Below, piece after piece: positions 26,395 to 35,966 of a DNA stretch of 64,000 nt (its first letter is position 1; each line of letters starts with the position of its first letter). The stretch lies in assembly GCF_000007605.1 (NCBI RefSeq), contig NC_003361.3:1054001-1118000 (forward strand), in the 5' to 3' direction. The notes under the pieces were generated by a model, which saw nothing but the letters and a program-made list of their open reading frames with translations, was not told the DNA's origin and did no database searches. This stretch comes from Chlamydia caviae GPIC. Lineage in GTDB: Bacteria > Chlamydiota > Chlamydiia > Chlamydiales > Chlamydiaceae. The position numbers and the translations under genes were made by a program.

Positions 26395-29300
26395 ATGGTT
26401 TTAAACGCTTTAGCTGGCTTTCGTCAAACAGCGATAGATTATCTCGCTACGAATCGCCAAGACATCGCTTTAGATTTTTCTGGAGATTGTTACAATATCC
26501 GCATCCCTGATGAAGATTCTCCTGATGGGAATTGGCTCAGCACACTGAGATTTAGTGATATTGACAATCTAACTTTTGCCTCTTGTAGTTGCCCTGATGG
26601 GGATTGTTGCGTTCATTTAATGACCGCTTTTTTCTCTGCCTATGATGCTCACGGGTGGCTACCTCTACATCATAAATTTGACATATCTTTTTGGCATGCA
26701 TTGTTCTTGAAGTTATTTCTAGAAGAGGCGCAGTTGCATGCTGATGGTGACCGACAGTATTCTATAACATCTCCCCACATAACATTAGAGATTTCTGCGT
26801 TATCTTCGGAGGCTTTTACAGAATGGTTGCCTATCATTCATCAAACTCCAGAACCTAAAACTTATACAAAGAAAACTTTCCCTCAGTCTGTTTTATATCG
26901 CGTAGCAAAACAGTTTTTCTTCTTTTCTGAAGCAGGAGCACGTTTAGATCTTATTGAAAATAGTCAGGGTTTCCCTACGCAATTTGCAATGCAATGGGAA
27001 GGCATCTCTTTAAAAGGAGAGATTTTAGATTTCTCTACTTTGGAAAATCTATTCCCAAAGATTAATTTCTCTCAAACATCTCTCCCCGGAAATTACAGTG
27101 ATTTTTCTATAACGAAAGTACGCGTAGCTCCTGAAGAATCCAAAATATACTTCACCGTTGAACCTATCGCGCACGATCATGCAAATCAACCTATAACCGA
27201 AATAGGCTCTATTGGCTATATAGCAGGGTCTCAACAGGTTATTCTTCCCTCAAAAGAAACCTTCGTTTCTATTTATCTGATCTCCCTCCTTCCTGAAACG
27301 CTGAAAAAACAAATATTAGCACTGCTACATTACGATTCTGAAGAACGTCCTATTCGTTATTCTATTCATTTCTTAAGAGACTCTTCTATTTCCTTTTCGG
27401 CATATTTAGACACTCCTGGAGATCTAGAGAATGGGAAATTAATCTATCCTGATTTTTGTTATGTTCCTGAAAAAGGGTTATTCACAGTTGTAGGTTTACT
27501 CTCTCCCCAAATCTCATTTGTTATTAAAGCAGATCAGGTTGAAGAGTTTTTAAATAATGAAGGTATGTTAATTCGCGAACCGGGATTTGAGGTATTTACC
27601 GATCGCATTCCTGAAGGCCAATTAACCTATAACATTACACAACAGGGTGTTTTGTTATTCCATTACAACACAGGAAATCCCGCAGCTATAGACATTCATT
27701 ATGGCCCGTGGACATACTATTCCGGACAAGGATTCTTCTTACAAAGAAAAGCTGACTTAGAAATTCAGGATGGTTTGATTGTAGAAGCGGATCACATTCC
27801 TAACTTCATTATGAAGCATGAAGTTGTTTTACGAACGATCCCTAATTTCTTTGCTCCTACACCACCTTTGAAAAACCTTTTCTTTGAAGTGCACAAAGAA
27901 ACAAAAGGTTCAGGGTTGTATTTAAAACCTGTATTTCAAGGTTTGGAAGAAGAAAATTGCCGCCTATTTGGCGTTTTCCTTTATCGGGAAAATCTCGGTT
28001 TTAACCTACTTCCTACTCCCTTACAACCCTTATGCTCACTCCCTAGAAAAATCCCCGCTGAACAAGTTCCGGATTTTATAAATCAAAATTCCCAGAATGA
28101 TAAGCTTGTCTTCACAGATCCGCAGCTTTGTCCTCCGGTAACATTTGAACTGGTCATATTGTCCATAACACGACCGCATCCATCGTCACCTCTACATCTA
28201 CATCTAGAACTCAAGACAAATATTGGTTCTATACCGCTGGGCATCGTGCTGCAGGCGTTAAAAAACAAAAAGGCTTTTGTTTTCACTAAGGCGGGATTTT
28301 TAAGTTTCCAGCATTGCCTCTTTCAATTCTTAAAACAATTTATCTCGGCGCAAAAATGTCTCATCCCTGAAAATACTGTAATCGCAACGGTTACAGATAT
28401 CTTCAAATTAGATGCTTTAGCACCTCTATCTACTCATGAACACATTAGCGCGAGCGCATCTGATTTAGCATTTTTCTCTCAGCTTAAAGCAGCATGTCTA
28501 CCGCCTATTCCACAAAGTCTATTCTCTACAGATCACAAACTCCGCCCTTATCAAAATAGCGGCTTATTGTGGTTATGGTTCTTATATAACCACCGTCTAT
28601 CTGGATTACTTTGTGATGAAATGGGATTAGGGAAAACTCACCAAGCCACAGCATTATTGGATATTGTCTTCCAATCGGCAGAGCCTACAGAACGACCAAA
28701 ATTTCTTATTGTCTGTCCAACAAGCGTGCTGCCTCATTGGGAACACACGTTAGCAACACACTTACCTACAGTAAGTATTTTTGCTTTTCATGGTCCTAAT
28801 AAACCTGAAAATCTTCCTCCTACTGATGTCATTATTACTTCATACGGCACTCTAAGGCAAAATTACGCCAAATTTTATAAGGTTTCATTTACGGTAACCG
28901 TGTTTGATGAAATCCACATGGCAAAAAATAAAAATAGCCAAATTCATAAGATTCTCTGTCGCTTAGATTCTCAAATGAAATTAGGCTTAACAGGAACCCC
29001 TATAGAAAATAACCTTCTTGAGTTCAAAGGTCTCTTGGATATCATTCTCCCCAACTACCTCCCGTCGGATGCTTTATTTAAGAAGCTATTTACAAAGAAA
29101 ACACCTGCAGAAATAGATGATGAGATTATCCCTTCACAAGATCTATTACTCAAATTAACTCGGCCTTTCATTTTAAGAAGAACGAAAAAGCTTGTCCTTC
29201 CTGAGCTTCCTGAAAAAGTAGAATCGATAATTCCTTGTACGTTATCTCCAGAGCAAAAAAAGCTCTACCAGTCTACATTGAAGAGAGAAAAAGCGCAGAT

Positions 29301-30012
29301 TCAACAGCTGGAATCTCCAGAAGAACAAACTGTCAACTACCTCCACGTATTCGCCTTATTGAATCACTTAAAACAAATCTGCAATCATCCAGCAATCTTC
29401 TTCAAAAATCCCGATAAATACCGAGAACACGAATCCGGAAAATGGAATGCTTTTGTACGCCTTCTCCATGAGTCCTTATCCTCGGGATATAAAGTTGTTG
29501 TATTCTCACAATACATCCATATGATTCGTATTATCATGCTGTATCTTGAAGAGATCGGCGTGAAATATGCCTCTATTCAAGGAAAATCCTTAAATAGAAA
29601 AGAAGAGATCGAATACTTCACCACAGATCCTGAATGTCGCGTATTCGTAGGTTCCCTACTCGCCGCAGGAACAGGCATTAACCTTACCGCCGGTAACGTC
29701 GTCATTATGTACGATCGCTGGTGGAATCCTGCTAAAGAAAACCAAGCTTTAGATCGTGTTCATAGAATAGGACAGAAAAATACAGTATTTATCTACAAGC
29801 TCATGACTGAGGATACGTTAGAAGAACGTATTCACTACCTCATTGAAAAGAAAATTCGCCTATTGGATAAGGTTATCTCTACCCAAAACTCTAATATCCT
29901 CCATATGTTAAATAGAGAAGATCTCATTACGATTCTATCTTATAAAGATGAACGCAATGGAGTCGATGATACAGCGAATATTCCTAACGATGAAGAAAAC
30001 TCTATCTTTTAA
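26395..30012 (+). CDS. Second SWIM zinc finger / SNF2-family ATPase (CT555-like)
   Basis: A 1205-residue paralogue of the SNF2 protein at 6798-10298, with the same layout: an N-terminal SWIM finger (C64, C66, C72, H74), a long poorly conserved middle, and a C-terminal SNF2 motor. The motor has DEMGLGKT near 741-748, FDEIH near 836-840 where the usual sequence is DEAH, GLTGTPIENN near 863 and DRVHRIGQ near 1119. The Walker B acidic pair is intact, so ATPase activity is expected. It ends in a short acidic tail. C. trachomatis also has two such proteins. Target DNA or protein complexes are unknown. Confidence 0.92.
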   Translation: MVLNALAGFRQTAIDYLATNRQDIALDFSGDCYNIRIPDEDSPDGNWLSTLRFSDIDNLTFASCSCPDGDCCVHLMTAFFSAYDAHGWLPLHHKFDISFWHALFLKLFLEEAQLHADGDRQYSITSPHITLEISALSSEAFTEWLPIIHQTPEPKTYTKKTFPQSVLYRVAKQFFFFSEAGARLDLIENSQGFPTQFAMQWEGISLKGEILDFSTLENLFPKINFSQTSLPGNYSDFSITKVRVAPEESKIYFTVEPIAHDHANQPITEIGSIGYIAGSQQVILPSKETFVSIYLISLLPETLKKQILALLHYDSEERPIRYSIHFLRDSSISFSAYLDTPGDLENGKLIYPDFCYVPEKGLFTVVGLLSPQISFVIKADQVEEFLNNEGMLIREPGFEVFTDRIPEGQLTYNITQQGVLLFHYNTGNPAAIDIHYGPWTYYSGQGFFLQRKADLEIQDGLIVEADHIPNFIMKHEVVLRTIPNFFAPTPPLKNLFFEVHKETKGSGLYLKPVFQGLEEENCRLFGVFLYRENLGFNLLPTPLQPLCSLPRKIPAEQVPDFINQNSQNDKLVFTDPQLCPPVTFELVILSITRPHPSSPLHLHLELKTNIGSIPLGIVLQALKNKKAFVFTKAGFLSFQHCLFQFLKQFISAQKCLIPENTVIATVTDIFKLDALAPLSTHEHISASASDLAFFSQLKAACLPPIPQSLFSTDHKLRPYQNSGLLWLWFLYNHRLSGLLCDEMGLGKTHQATALLDIVFQSAEPTERPKFLIVCPTSVLPHWEHTLATHLPTVSIFAFHGPNKPENLPPTDVIITSYGTLRQNYAKFYKVSFTVTVFDEIHMAKNKNSQIHKILCRLDSQMKLGLTGTPIENNLLEFKGLLDIILPNYLPSDALFKKLFTKKTPAEIDDEIIPSQDLLLKLTRPFILRRTKKLVLPELPEKVESIIPCTLSPEQKKLYQSTLKREKAQIQQLESPEEQTVNYLHVFALLNHLKQICNHPAIFFKNPDKYREHESGKWNAFVRLLHESLSSGYKVVVFSQYIHMIRIIMLYLEEIGVKYASIQGKSLNRKEEIEYFTTDPECRVFVGSLLAAGTGINLTAGNVVIMYDRWWNPAKENQALDRVHRIGQKNTVFIYKLMTEDTLEERIHYLIEKKIRLLDKVISTQNSNILHMLNREDLITILSYKDERNGVDDTANIPNDEENSIF

Positions 30013-30034
30013 ATAGAAGAGCCGGAAGAACGTC

Positions 30035-30502
30035 TTATTCTTGAGAAAGCTTCAAATATCCACGATAGGCAAATACAGCGCCTATAATTCCATAAAGATA
30101 GGCACGGTTTTTAGGCCATGTCAAAGTCAACCCAGCATCTGTAGCAAATAAAAGAATAATCAAAGCAAAGGCTAAAAATCCTGCGCCTAAAAATAAGGCA
30201 ACAAGTGGCCACTGCTGTAACCAGTTCCAATCTGCTTCAGATTGTTCCGTAGGCTTTTGGAAAGTATTTTGATCGCTGAGAACAGCTTCCCAATCTTCTG
30301 AAGAAACCGCAAAAAGATCTTCAGACTCGCCCTTTGTAGAACCTTCTGGAAAAGAAATATGGCATGAAGAAAACCCTCCCGAAGCTACCGGAGGATCTTG
30401 AAGAAACGCACTGCAGTAAGGACATTGGGGCATATGCATGGATACGCTACCCTCACACTTCCAACACGTGCGCTGCATATCTGCTTCTTTAGCAAATGGC
30501 AT
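30035..30502 (-). CDS. Small zinc-ribbon membrane protein (CT556-like)
   Basis: A 155-residue protein. The N-terminus has CWKC and CPYC knuckles separated by 11 residues, a zinc-ribbon pattern. An acidic, Ser-rich middle follows, then two hydrophobic segments: PLVALFLGAGFLAFALIILLF and a second around YLYGIIGAVFAY. The zinc ribbon is expected in the cytoplasm, with both ends on the same side. The start at 30502 is supported by an AAGGTAGG ribosome site. It converges on the SNF2 gene with 22 bases between stops and is divergent from lpdA across a 263-base gap. Function is not recognisable. Confidence 0.8.
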   Translation of the reverse strand: MPFAKEADMQRTCWKCEGSVSMHMPQCPYCSAFLQDPPVASGGFSSCHISFPEGSTKGESEDLFAVSSEDWEAVLSDQNTFQKPTEQSEADWNWLQQWPLVALFLGAGFLAFALIILLFATDAGLTLTWPKNRAYLYGIIGAVFAYRGYLKLSQE

Positions 30503-30765
30503 GGTAACCTACCTTCCCCAAAATTGGGATTTAATACAAAAAAACAGAAAGCTTCTTATTATGTCGATTTCTACACACTACGACTAATTACAGTACATAA
30601 CTTAAATTATAATTTCTATTGGGAAAAAATCAATGCTGAAAATTAATCTTTAGATCTAGAATAAGCTAAAAGCTCGTCATAAAATAATATTACGACCTAG
30701 CATCTTAAAAAAGATCTTCTTAAGGACTTTTAAATTTCGATACTTACGAGAATTGGGAATAGAAT

Positions 30766-32154
30766 ATGAGTACAGATTTTGACTGTGTTGTTATTGGTGC
30801 TGGACCTGGAGGTTATGTTGCAGCAATTACTGCAGCACAACAAGGGTTAAAGACCGCACTTATCGAAGAACAACAAGCCGGAGGCACGTGTTTAAATCGT
30901 GGCTGTATTCCATCGAAAGCGCTATTAGTAGGCGCTGGTATTGTTTCTCAAATTAAACATGCCAAACAATTCGGAATACATATTGATGGTTATTCCGTAG
31001 ATTACCCCACAATGGTCCAAAGAAAAAACACTGTCATCAATGGCATACGTCAGGGATTAGAAGGGCTTATACGTAGCAATAAAATTACCGTATTGAACGG
31101 TCGAGGATCTTTAATTTCATCCACAGAGGTAAGAGTTAAAGGTCAAGATACTACAGTAATCAAAGCTAAACATATTATCATAGCTACTGGATCAGAATCG
31201 CGTCCTTTCCCAGGAGTTCCTTTTTCATCCCGCGTCTTATGCTCAACAGGCATTTTAAACCTAACTGAGCTTCCTAAAAAACTAGCGATCATCGGCGGTG
31301 GTGTTATCGGTTGTGAATTTGCTTCTCTTTTCAACACTTTAGGAGTGGAAGTCACCATAATAGAAGTTGCTGATCAAATTCTTTCCGTAAACAACGCTGA
31401 CATTTCCAAAACTATGCTAGATAAGTTTTCACAGCGGGGAATTCAGGTAATCACTAGGGCATCTATTAACCAGCTGGAAGACCTTGGTGATAGAGTAAAA
31501 ATCACGGTGAATGATCAGCCACAAGAATACGAATATGTTTTGGTTGCTATCGGACGTCAATTCAACACTACAGACATTGGTTTAGACAATGCTGGAGTGA
31601 TTCGCGATGAGCGCGGTGTCATTCCTGTAGATGAAATGATGAGAACCAATGTTGCCAATATCTTTGCTATTGGAGATATCACAGGAAAATGGTTACTCGC
31701 TCACGTTGCTTCTCATCAAGGAATTGTTGCGGGTAGAAATGCTGCGGGCCATAATGAAATTATGGATTATTCAGCAGTTCCTGCGGTGATCTTTACCTTC
31801 CCAGAAGTCGCCATGGTAGGCCTTTCTTTAGAGGCAGCTCAAAAACAAAATATCCCTGCAAAACTTACGAAGTTTCCGTTTAAAGCTATTGGGAAGGCCG
31901 TTGCCATGGCAGAAGCTGACGGCTTTGCAGCTATTATTAGCCATGAAACTACACAACAGATTCTTGGTGCTTACGTTGTAGGTCCTCATGCAGCGTCATT
32001 AATTGCAGAAATGACCTTGGCAGTACGTAATGAACTGACCTTACCCTGTATCTATGAGACTATCCATGCCCACCCAACACTTGCCGAAATTTGGTCAGAA
32101 AGTGCGCTATTAGCAACAAACCATCCTCTACACCTGCCTCCTCCACGACTATGA
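30766..32154 (+). CDS. lpdA: Dihydrolipoamide dehydrogenase (E3)
   Basis: FAD- and NAD-dependent disulphide reductase that reoxidises lipoyl groups in 2-oxoacid dehydrogenase complexes. FAD motif GAGPGGY at 11-17; redox disulphide C42-x4-C47 in [16 protein letters not shown]-binding [11 protein letters not shown] near 180; C-terminal HAHPTLAE (434-441) supplying the active-site His-Glu pair. Length 462 is typical. Its TGA overlaps the lipA ATG as ATGA, so lipoate synthesis and use are coupled. A GGGAA site precedes the ATG. The upstream divergent gap is AT-rich and probably holds promoters for both directions. Confidence 0.97.
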   Translation: MSTDFDCVVIGAGPGGYVAAITAAQQGLKTALIEEQQAGGTCLNRGCIPSKALLVGAGIVSQIKHAKQFGIHIDGYSVDYPTMVQRKNTVINGIRQGLEGLIRSNKITVLNGRGSLISSTEVRVKGQDTTVIKAKHIIIATGSESRPFPGVPFSSRVLCSTGILNLTELPKKLAIIGGGVIGCEFASLFNTLGVEVTIIEVADQILSVNNADISKTMLDKFSQRGIQVITRASINQLEDLGDRVKITVNDQPQEYEYVLVAIGRQFNTTDIGLDNAGVIRDERGVIPVDEMMRTNVANIFAIGDITGKWLLAHVASHQGIVAGRNAAGHNEIMDYSAVPAVIFTFPEVAMVGLSLEAAQKQNIPAKLTKFPFKAIGKAVAMAEADGFAAIISHETTQQILGAYVVGPHAASLIAEMTLAVRNELTLPCIYETIHAHPTLAEIWSESALLATNHPLHLPPPRL

Positions 32155-33089
32155 ATACACCTTCCGATGAAACACGAAAACCTCCACAAGGTAAACGTTT
32201 CGCCGAGCGTCTTCCCAAATGGCTAAGGCAAGTTTTACCTACTGGTCCAGTCTTTGCCCAAACAGATACAACGATAAAGCGCACGGGAATGGCCACGGTA
32301 TGCGAAGAAGCTCTATGTCCCAATCGGGCATGTTGCTGGTCAAGAAAGACAGCAACCTATCTAGCTTTAGGAGATGCGTGCACAAGACGTTGTGGTTTCT
32401 GTAACATTGACTTCACGAAAAAGCCTATCTCCCCTGATCCTGAAGAACCTCAAAAAATTGCAGAATCAGCAAAAATTCTTCAGCTTAAGCATATTGTTTT
32501 AACCATGGTAGCCCGTGATGATCTAGAAGATGGCGGTGCAAGTTTTCTCGTGCGTATTATTGATACTCTACATCAAGAGCTTCCAGAATCTACTGTCGAG
32601 GTATTAGCTTCAGACTTTCAAGGAAACATTGATGCTTTACACACACTATTGGATTCAGGATTAACCATTTATAATCATAATGTGGAAACGGTTGAACGTC
32701 TCACACCTGTAGTACGTCATAAAGCAACATATCGTCGTTCTTTATTTATGTTAGAGCAAGCGGCTATGTATCTCCCTGATCTTAAGATTAAATCAGGAAT
32801 TATGGTGGGTCTTGGAGAGCAGGAAAGCGAGGTAAAACAAACGCTAAAAGATCTTGCAGATCACGGAGTGAAAATCGTCACCATAGGACAGTATTTACGT
32901 CCTTCCCGATCACATATACCAGTAAAAAGCTACGTTACTCCCGAGACTTTTGATTACTACCGTACAATAGGAACGTCTTTAGGGCTTTTTGTCTATGCAG
33001 GACCTTTTGTTCGTTCTAGTTTCAATGCAGATATCGTCTTGCATAATCTGGAGAACAAACAATCTGATGTAGCAAAAATGCAGAATTAG
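32151..33089 (+). CDS. lipA: Lipoyl synthase (radical SAM)
   Basis: Inserts two sulphur atoms into octanoyl groups on carrier proteins. The auxiliary cluster cysteines are C51, C56 and C62 (Cx4Cx5C) and the radical-SAM cluster C77, C81 and C84 (CxxxCxxC). The C-terminal RSSFNAD matches the conserved RSS motif that contacts the auxiliary cluster. The frame is open 20 codons further upstream inside lpdA; I chose the ATG at 32151 because it overlaps the lpdA stop (ATGA) and gives 312 residues, the family length. A terminator hairpin spans the stop codon. Confidence 0.96.
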   Translation: MNTPSDETRKPPQGKRFAERLPKWLRQVLPTGPVFAQTDTTIKRTGMATVCEEALCPNRACCWSRKTATYLALGDACTRRCGFCNIDFTKKPISPDPEEPQKIAESAKILQLKHIVLTMVARDDLEDGGASFLVRIIDTLHQELPESTVEVLASDFQGNIDALHTLLDSGLTIYNHNVETVERLTPVVRHKATYRRSLFMLEQAAMYLPDLKIKSGIMVGLGEQESEVKQTLKDLADHGVKIVTIGQYLRPSRSHIPVKSYVTPETFDYYRTIGTSLGLFVYAGPFVRSSFNADIVLHNLENKQSDVAKMQN

Positions 33090-33107
33090 TCTGCATTTGC
33101 TTTGTTT
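33076..33107 (+). terminator. Intrinsic terminator of lpdA-lipA
   Basis: AAATGCAG (33076-33083) pairs perfectly with CTGCATTT (33091-33098); the loop contains the lipA stop codon. GCTTTGTTT follows. It closes the lpdA-lipA unit before the type III cluster. Confidence 0.65.
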
Positions 33108-33270
33108 ACATTCGTCTTTTTTAGATATAAACTTGTATAACTATAACGTTATTAAAAGAGTTTCCATCGTCACATATAGATAGAAATCAGAAACATATTT
33201 ATTGTTTAATGTTCACGATTGGCACTAATCCCCCCTTTTGTTATGGTGAGTAAAAAGGTATGCGTGGGTT

Positions 33271-34263
33271 ATGTTTCGTAGTTCTATTTCTTGGTGCTTA
33301 TTCTTTGTAATGACCTTATTTTGCTGTACAAGCTGTAACAGCAGATCGTTAATCGTTCATGGCCTTCCAGGAAGGGAAGCTAATGAGATTGTCGTTCTTC
33401 TTGTTAGCAAGGGCGTCGCAGCACAAAAACAACCACAAGCTGCAGCTTCTACAGGAGGCGCTGCTACTGAACAGCTATGGGATATTTCCGTTCCCGCTCC
33501 ACAAATTACCGAAGCTTTAGCAATTTTAAATCAGGCTGGTCTTCCTCGTATGAAGGGAACAAGCCTCTTAGACCTATTCGCCAAGCAAGGTCTTGTTCCA
33601 TCAGAAATGCAAGAGAAGATCCGTTATCAAGAAGGTCTTTCCGAGCAAATGGCCTCTACTATTAGAAAGATGGATGGGATTGTAGATGCTAGCGTACAGA
33701 TCTCTTTCACAACAGACGCTGAAGATAACCTTCCTTTAACAGCCTCAGTGTATATCAAGCATCGTGGAGTTTTAGATAACCCTAATAGCATTATGGTTTC
33801 TAAGATCAAACGATTAGTTGCTAGTGCTGTTCCAGGTCTTTCTACAGAAAATGTTTCAGTTATTAGTGACCGCGCTTCTTATAGTGATATTACTATTAAT
33901 GGTCCTTGGGGATTATCCGATGAAATCGACTACGTTTCCGTATGGGGAATCATCTTGGCGAAATCTTCATTAGGTAAATTCCGTCTTATCTTTTACTTCT
34001 TGATACTTACCCTATTCGTGATCTCTTGCGGATTGCTTTGGGTAATTTGGAAAACACATACATTGATTCTTTCCTTAGGTGGAGCTAAAGGTTTCTTCGA
34101 TCCCTCTCCATATTCTAAAGTTGCCTTAGAAGCTAAGAAACCTGAAGAAGGTGCTGGAGAGAAAAAAGAAGGAGCTGCGCAACCTCATCAAGAGGAAGCA
34201 GAAGGTCCTAAAGACAATGCACCAGAGGAAGCAGAAGGAAACGAAGAAAATGAGGAGGTCTAG
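33271..34263 (+). CDS. sctJ: Type III secretion inner MS-ring lipoprotein SctJ (CdsJ)
   Basis: YscJ/PrgK/FliF-family ring protein of the injectisome base. An N-terminal lipoprotein-type signal ends at C22 (FCCTSC), followed by the ring-building motifs: LIVHGLPGREANEIVVLL, LNQAGLPR and EKIRYQEGLSEQMASTIRKMDG. One transmembrane helix lies at about 238-260. The cytoplasmic tail (about 290-330) is highly charged, rich in Glu, Lys, Pro and Ala, and longer than in typical SctJ. Length 330. First gene of the sctJ-K-L-R-S-T cluster; its TAG overlaps the GTG of the next gene by one base. Chlamydial injectisome genes are scattered, and this is one of several clusters. Confidence 0.95.
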   Translation: MFRSSISWCLFFVMTLFCCTSCNSRSLIVHGLPGREANEIVVLLVSKGVAAQKQPQAAASTGGAATEQLWDISVPAPQITEALAILNQAGLPRMKGTSLLDLFAKQGLVPSEMQEKIRYQEGLSEQMASTIRKMDGIVDASVQISFTTDAEDNLPLTASVYIKHRGVLDNPNSIMVSKIKRLVASAVPGLSTENVSVISDRASYSDITINGPWGLSDEIDYVSVWGIILAKSSLGKFRLIFYFLILTLFVISCGLLWVIWKTHTLILSLGGAKGFFDPSPYSKVALEAKKPEEGAGEKKEGAAQPHQEEAEGPKDNAPEEAEGNEENEEV

Positions 34264-35096
34264 TGACCGCCAATACTTTCGGAACTTTAAACATCTTAAT
34301 GAAGTATTCCAAAGAGGATGATCTTGCAAATTTTTTGCCGGAAAATCTCCTAGTCGCGCCTACGCACCATGAGGATATTCCTCTAAATTCTTTATCTTTT
34401 ACTATGTGCTGGTTAGCGACAATTCATCCTTCATGGATTAGCGTAGCTATTAAAGAATTCCCTGAGGTAATACAAAGCCAACTACTCTCTTGGCTACCAG
34501 ACTCTTTAACTCAAGAATTAGCTCCTCTGCTTCCGAATATTTCCATTGCGAAACAACGTTGCTCTAATTTCGGAGCTTTCTATCTATTAGATATGTTGAG
34601 CAAAAAAATCCGTCCTCCAGGAATTACCGAAGAGATATTTCTTCCTCCTTCGCCGTTCAATGCTATGTTGTATTATTCAGGAACGACGAAAATGACCCTG
34701 ATTAATTGCTTAGGACTATTTTCCGTAGCAAAAGAACTGAAAAACATTGTTGATAAGGTGATTATCGATCGTGTCCATAAGATCCTCTCTCCTACAGAAC
34801 AACTGTTTCTCTCTTATTGCCAATCACATCCTATGAAACATCTTGAAACAACGGAATTTCTAGTTTCTTGGGAGAAGGATAATGATTTCCGCAATTTTAT
34901 TCACAAACAGGGATTGCAGTTTCTTGCTGTAGCATTGGCAAAAGAAGATGCCTCTTTCCTCTGGTATTTTCTACGTAGGTTGGATATCGGTCGGGGTTAT
35001 ATTTTTGAACAAGCTCTACGAAAATCTTATGAGCATCCTCACTGTGATTATTTTAAGAGCCAATTAGAATTATGCATAAAGATCTTAGTACAATAA
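34263..35096 (+). CDS. Type III secretion cluster protein, probable SctK-position component (CT560-like)
   Basis: A 277-residue soluble protein with no signal or membrane segment. It starts at GTG 34263 after GAGGAGG and shares one base with the sctJ stop, so translation is coupled. No motif is recognisable. In many injectisome operons the gene between sctJ and sctL encodes SctK, the sorting-platform adaptor that joins SctQ pods to the membrane ring, and the size is compatible. That assignment is an inference from position only. The C-terminal third is rich in aromatic residues and predicted helical. Confidence 0.7.
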   Translation: MTANTFGTLNILMKYSKEDDLANFLPENLLVAPTHHEDIPLNSLSFTMCWLATIHPSWISVAIKEFPEVIQSQLLSWLPDSLTQELAPLLPNISIAKQRCSNFGAFYLLDMLSKKIRPPGITEEIFLPPSPFNAMLYYSGTTKMTLINCLGLFSVAKELKNIVDKVIIDRVHKILSPTEQLFLSYCQSHPMKHLETTEFLVSWEKDNDFRNFIHKQGLQFLAVALAKEDASFLWYFLRRLDIGRGYIFEQALRKSYEHPHCDYFKSQLELCIKILVQ

Positions 35097-35262
35097 GATC
35101 TCCACAACTCAGAGCATGAAATAAACATAGAATAAAGAGTCTTTCTCTTTCTCCTTGCGTATGAGTCAAGTGTTAATAATAAGGAATTAAAACAACAAAA
35201 AGAAGGAGCAGCGTTTCCTCCCTAAATGTAAAAATCTCGGGATTTTCCACGCTGTCAAATGA

Positions 35263-35952
35263 ATGAAGTTTTTTAGTTTGATTTTTAAACATGATGAAGT
35301 CGCACCGAATAAAAAAATCCTTTCTCCTGAGGCTTTTTCAGCTCTGCTTGACGCTAAAGAACTCTTAGACAAAATAAAAGAAGATAGTGAATCTTACACT
35401 AACGAAACAAAACAAGAATGCGAAGTACTTCGTAAAGAAGCTAAAGATCAAGGATTCAAAGAAGGCAGTGAACAATGGAGTTCCCAGCTTGCTTATTTAG
35501 AAAAAGAAACCCATGATCTTCGTAATAAGGTTAAGGAAGCTCTTGTTCCTTTAGCGATTGCTAGTGTGAAAAAAATTCTCGGTAAAGAATTAGAAATCCA
35601 TCCTGAAGCGATAGTCTCTATCATTGCCAAAGCACTAAAAGAGCTTACGCAACATAAAAAAATTATCATTCACGTAAATCCTAAAGATCTTCCCATTGTT
35701 GAGCAAAACCGTCCCGAATTGAAAAAAATTGTCGAGTATGCTGACACTTTAATTATTGCCCCCAAAACTGATATTACCCAAGGGGGTTGTGTTATAGAGA
35801 CAGAAGCTGGTATTGTAAATGCTCAATTGGATGTACAATTAGCTGCTTTAGAAAAAGCGTTCTCTACTATACTAAAACAACAGAATCCTGTAGATGAAGC
35901 TCAACCTAAGCAACAAGCACCTGCAGATGAAGCTCAGGGCAAGCAAGAATAA
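35263..35952 (+). CDS. sctL: Type III secretion stator SctL (CdsL)
   Basis: SctL/FliH-type peripheral stalk that regulates the SctN ATPase and links it to SctQ. The 229 residues show a charged, coiled-coil N-terminal half (about 25-95, Glu/Lys-rich) and a compact C-terminal domain with the FliH-like stretch IHVNPKDLP and GGCVIETEAGIVNAQLDVQL. The C-terminus ends in an imperfect repeat, VDEAQPKQQAP then ADEAQGKQE. A TGA lies in frame immediately before the ATG, so no longer N-terminus is possible; no Shine-Dalgarno is visible. The 166-base gap before it holds two small hairpins. Confidence 0.9.
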   Translation: MKFFSLIFKHDEVAPNKKILSPEAFSALLDAKELLDKIKEDSESYTNETKQECEVLRKEAKDQGFKEGSEQWSSQLAYLEKETHDLRNKVKEALVPLAIASVKKILGKELEIHPEAIVSIIAKALKELTQHKKIIIHVNPKDLPIVEQNRPELKKIVEYADTLIIAPKTDITQGGCVIETEAGIVNAQLDVQLAALEKAFSTILKQQNPVDEAQPKQQAPADEAQGKQE

Positions 35953-35966
35953 AGGTATTTGACATC

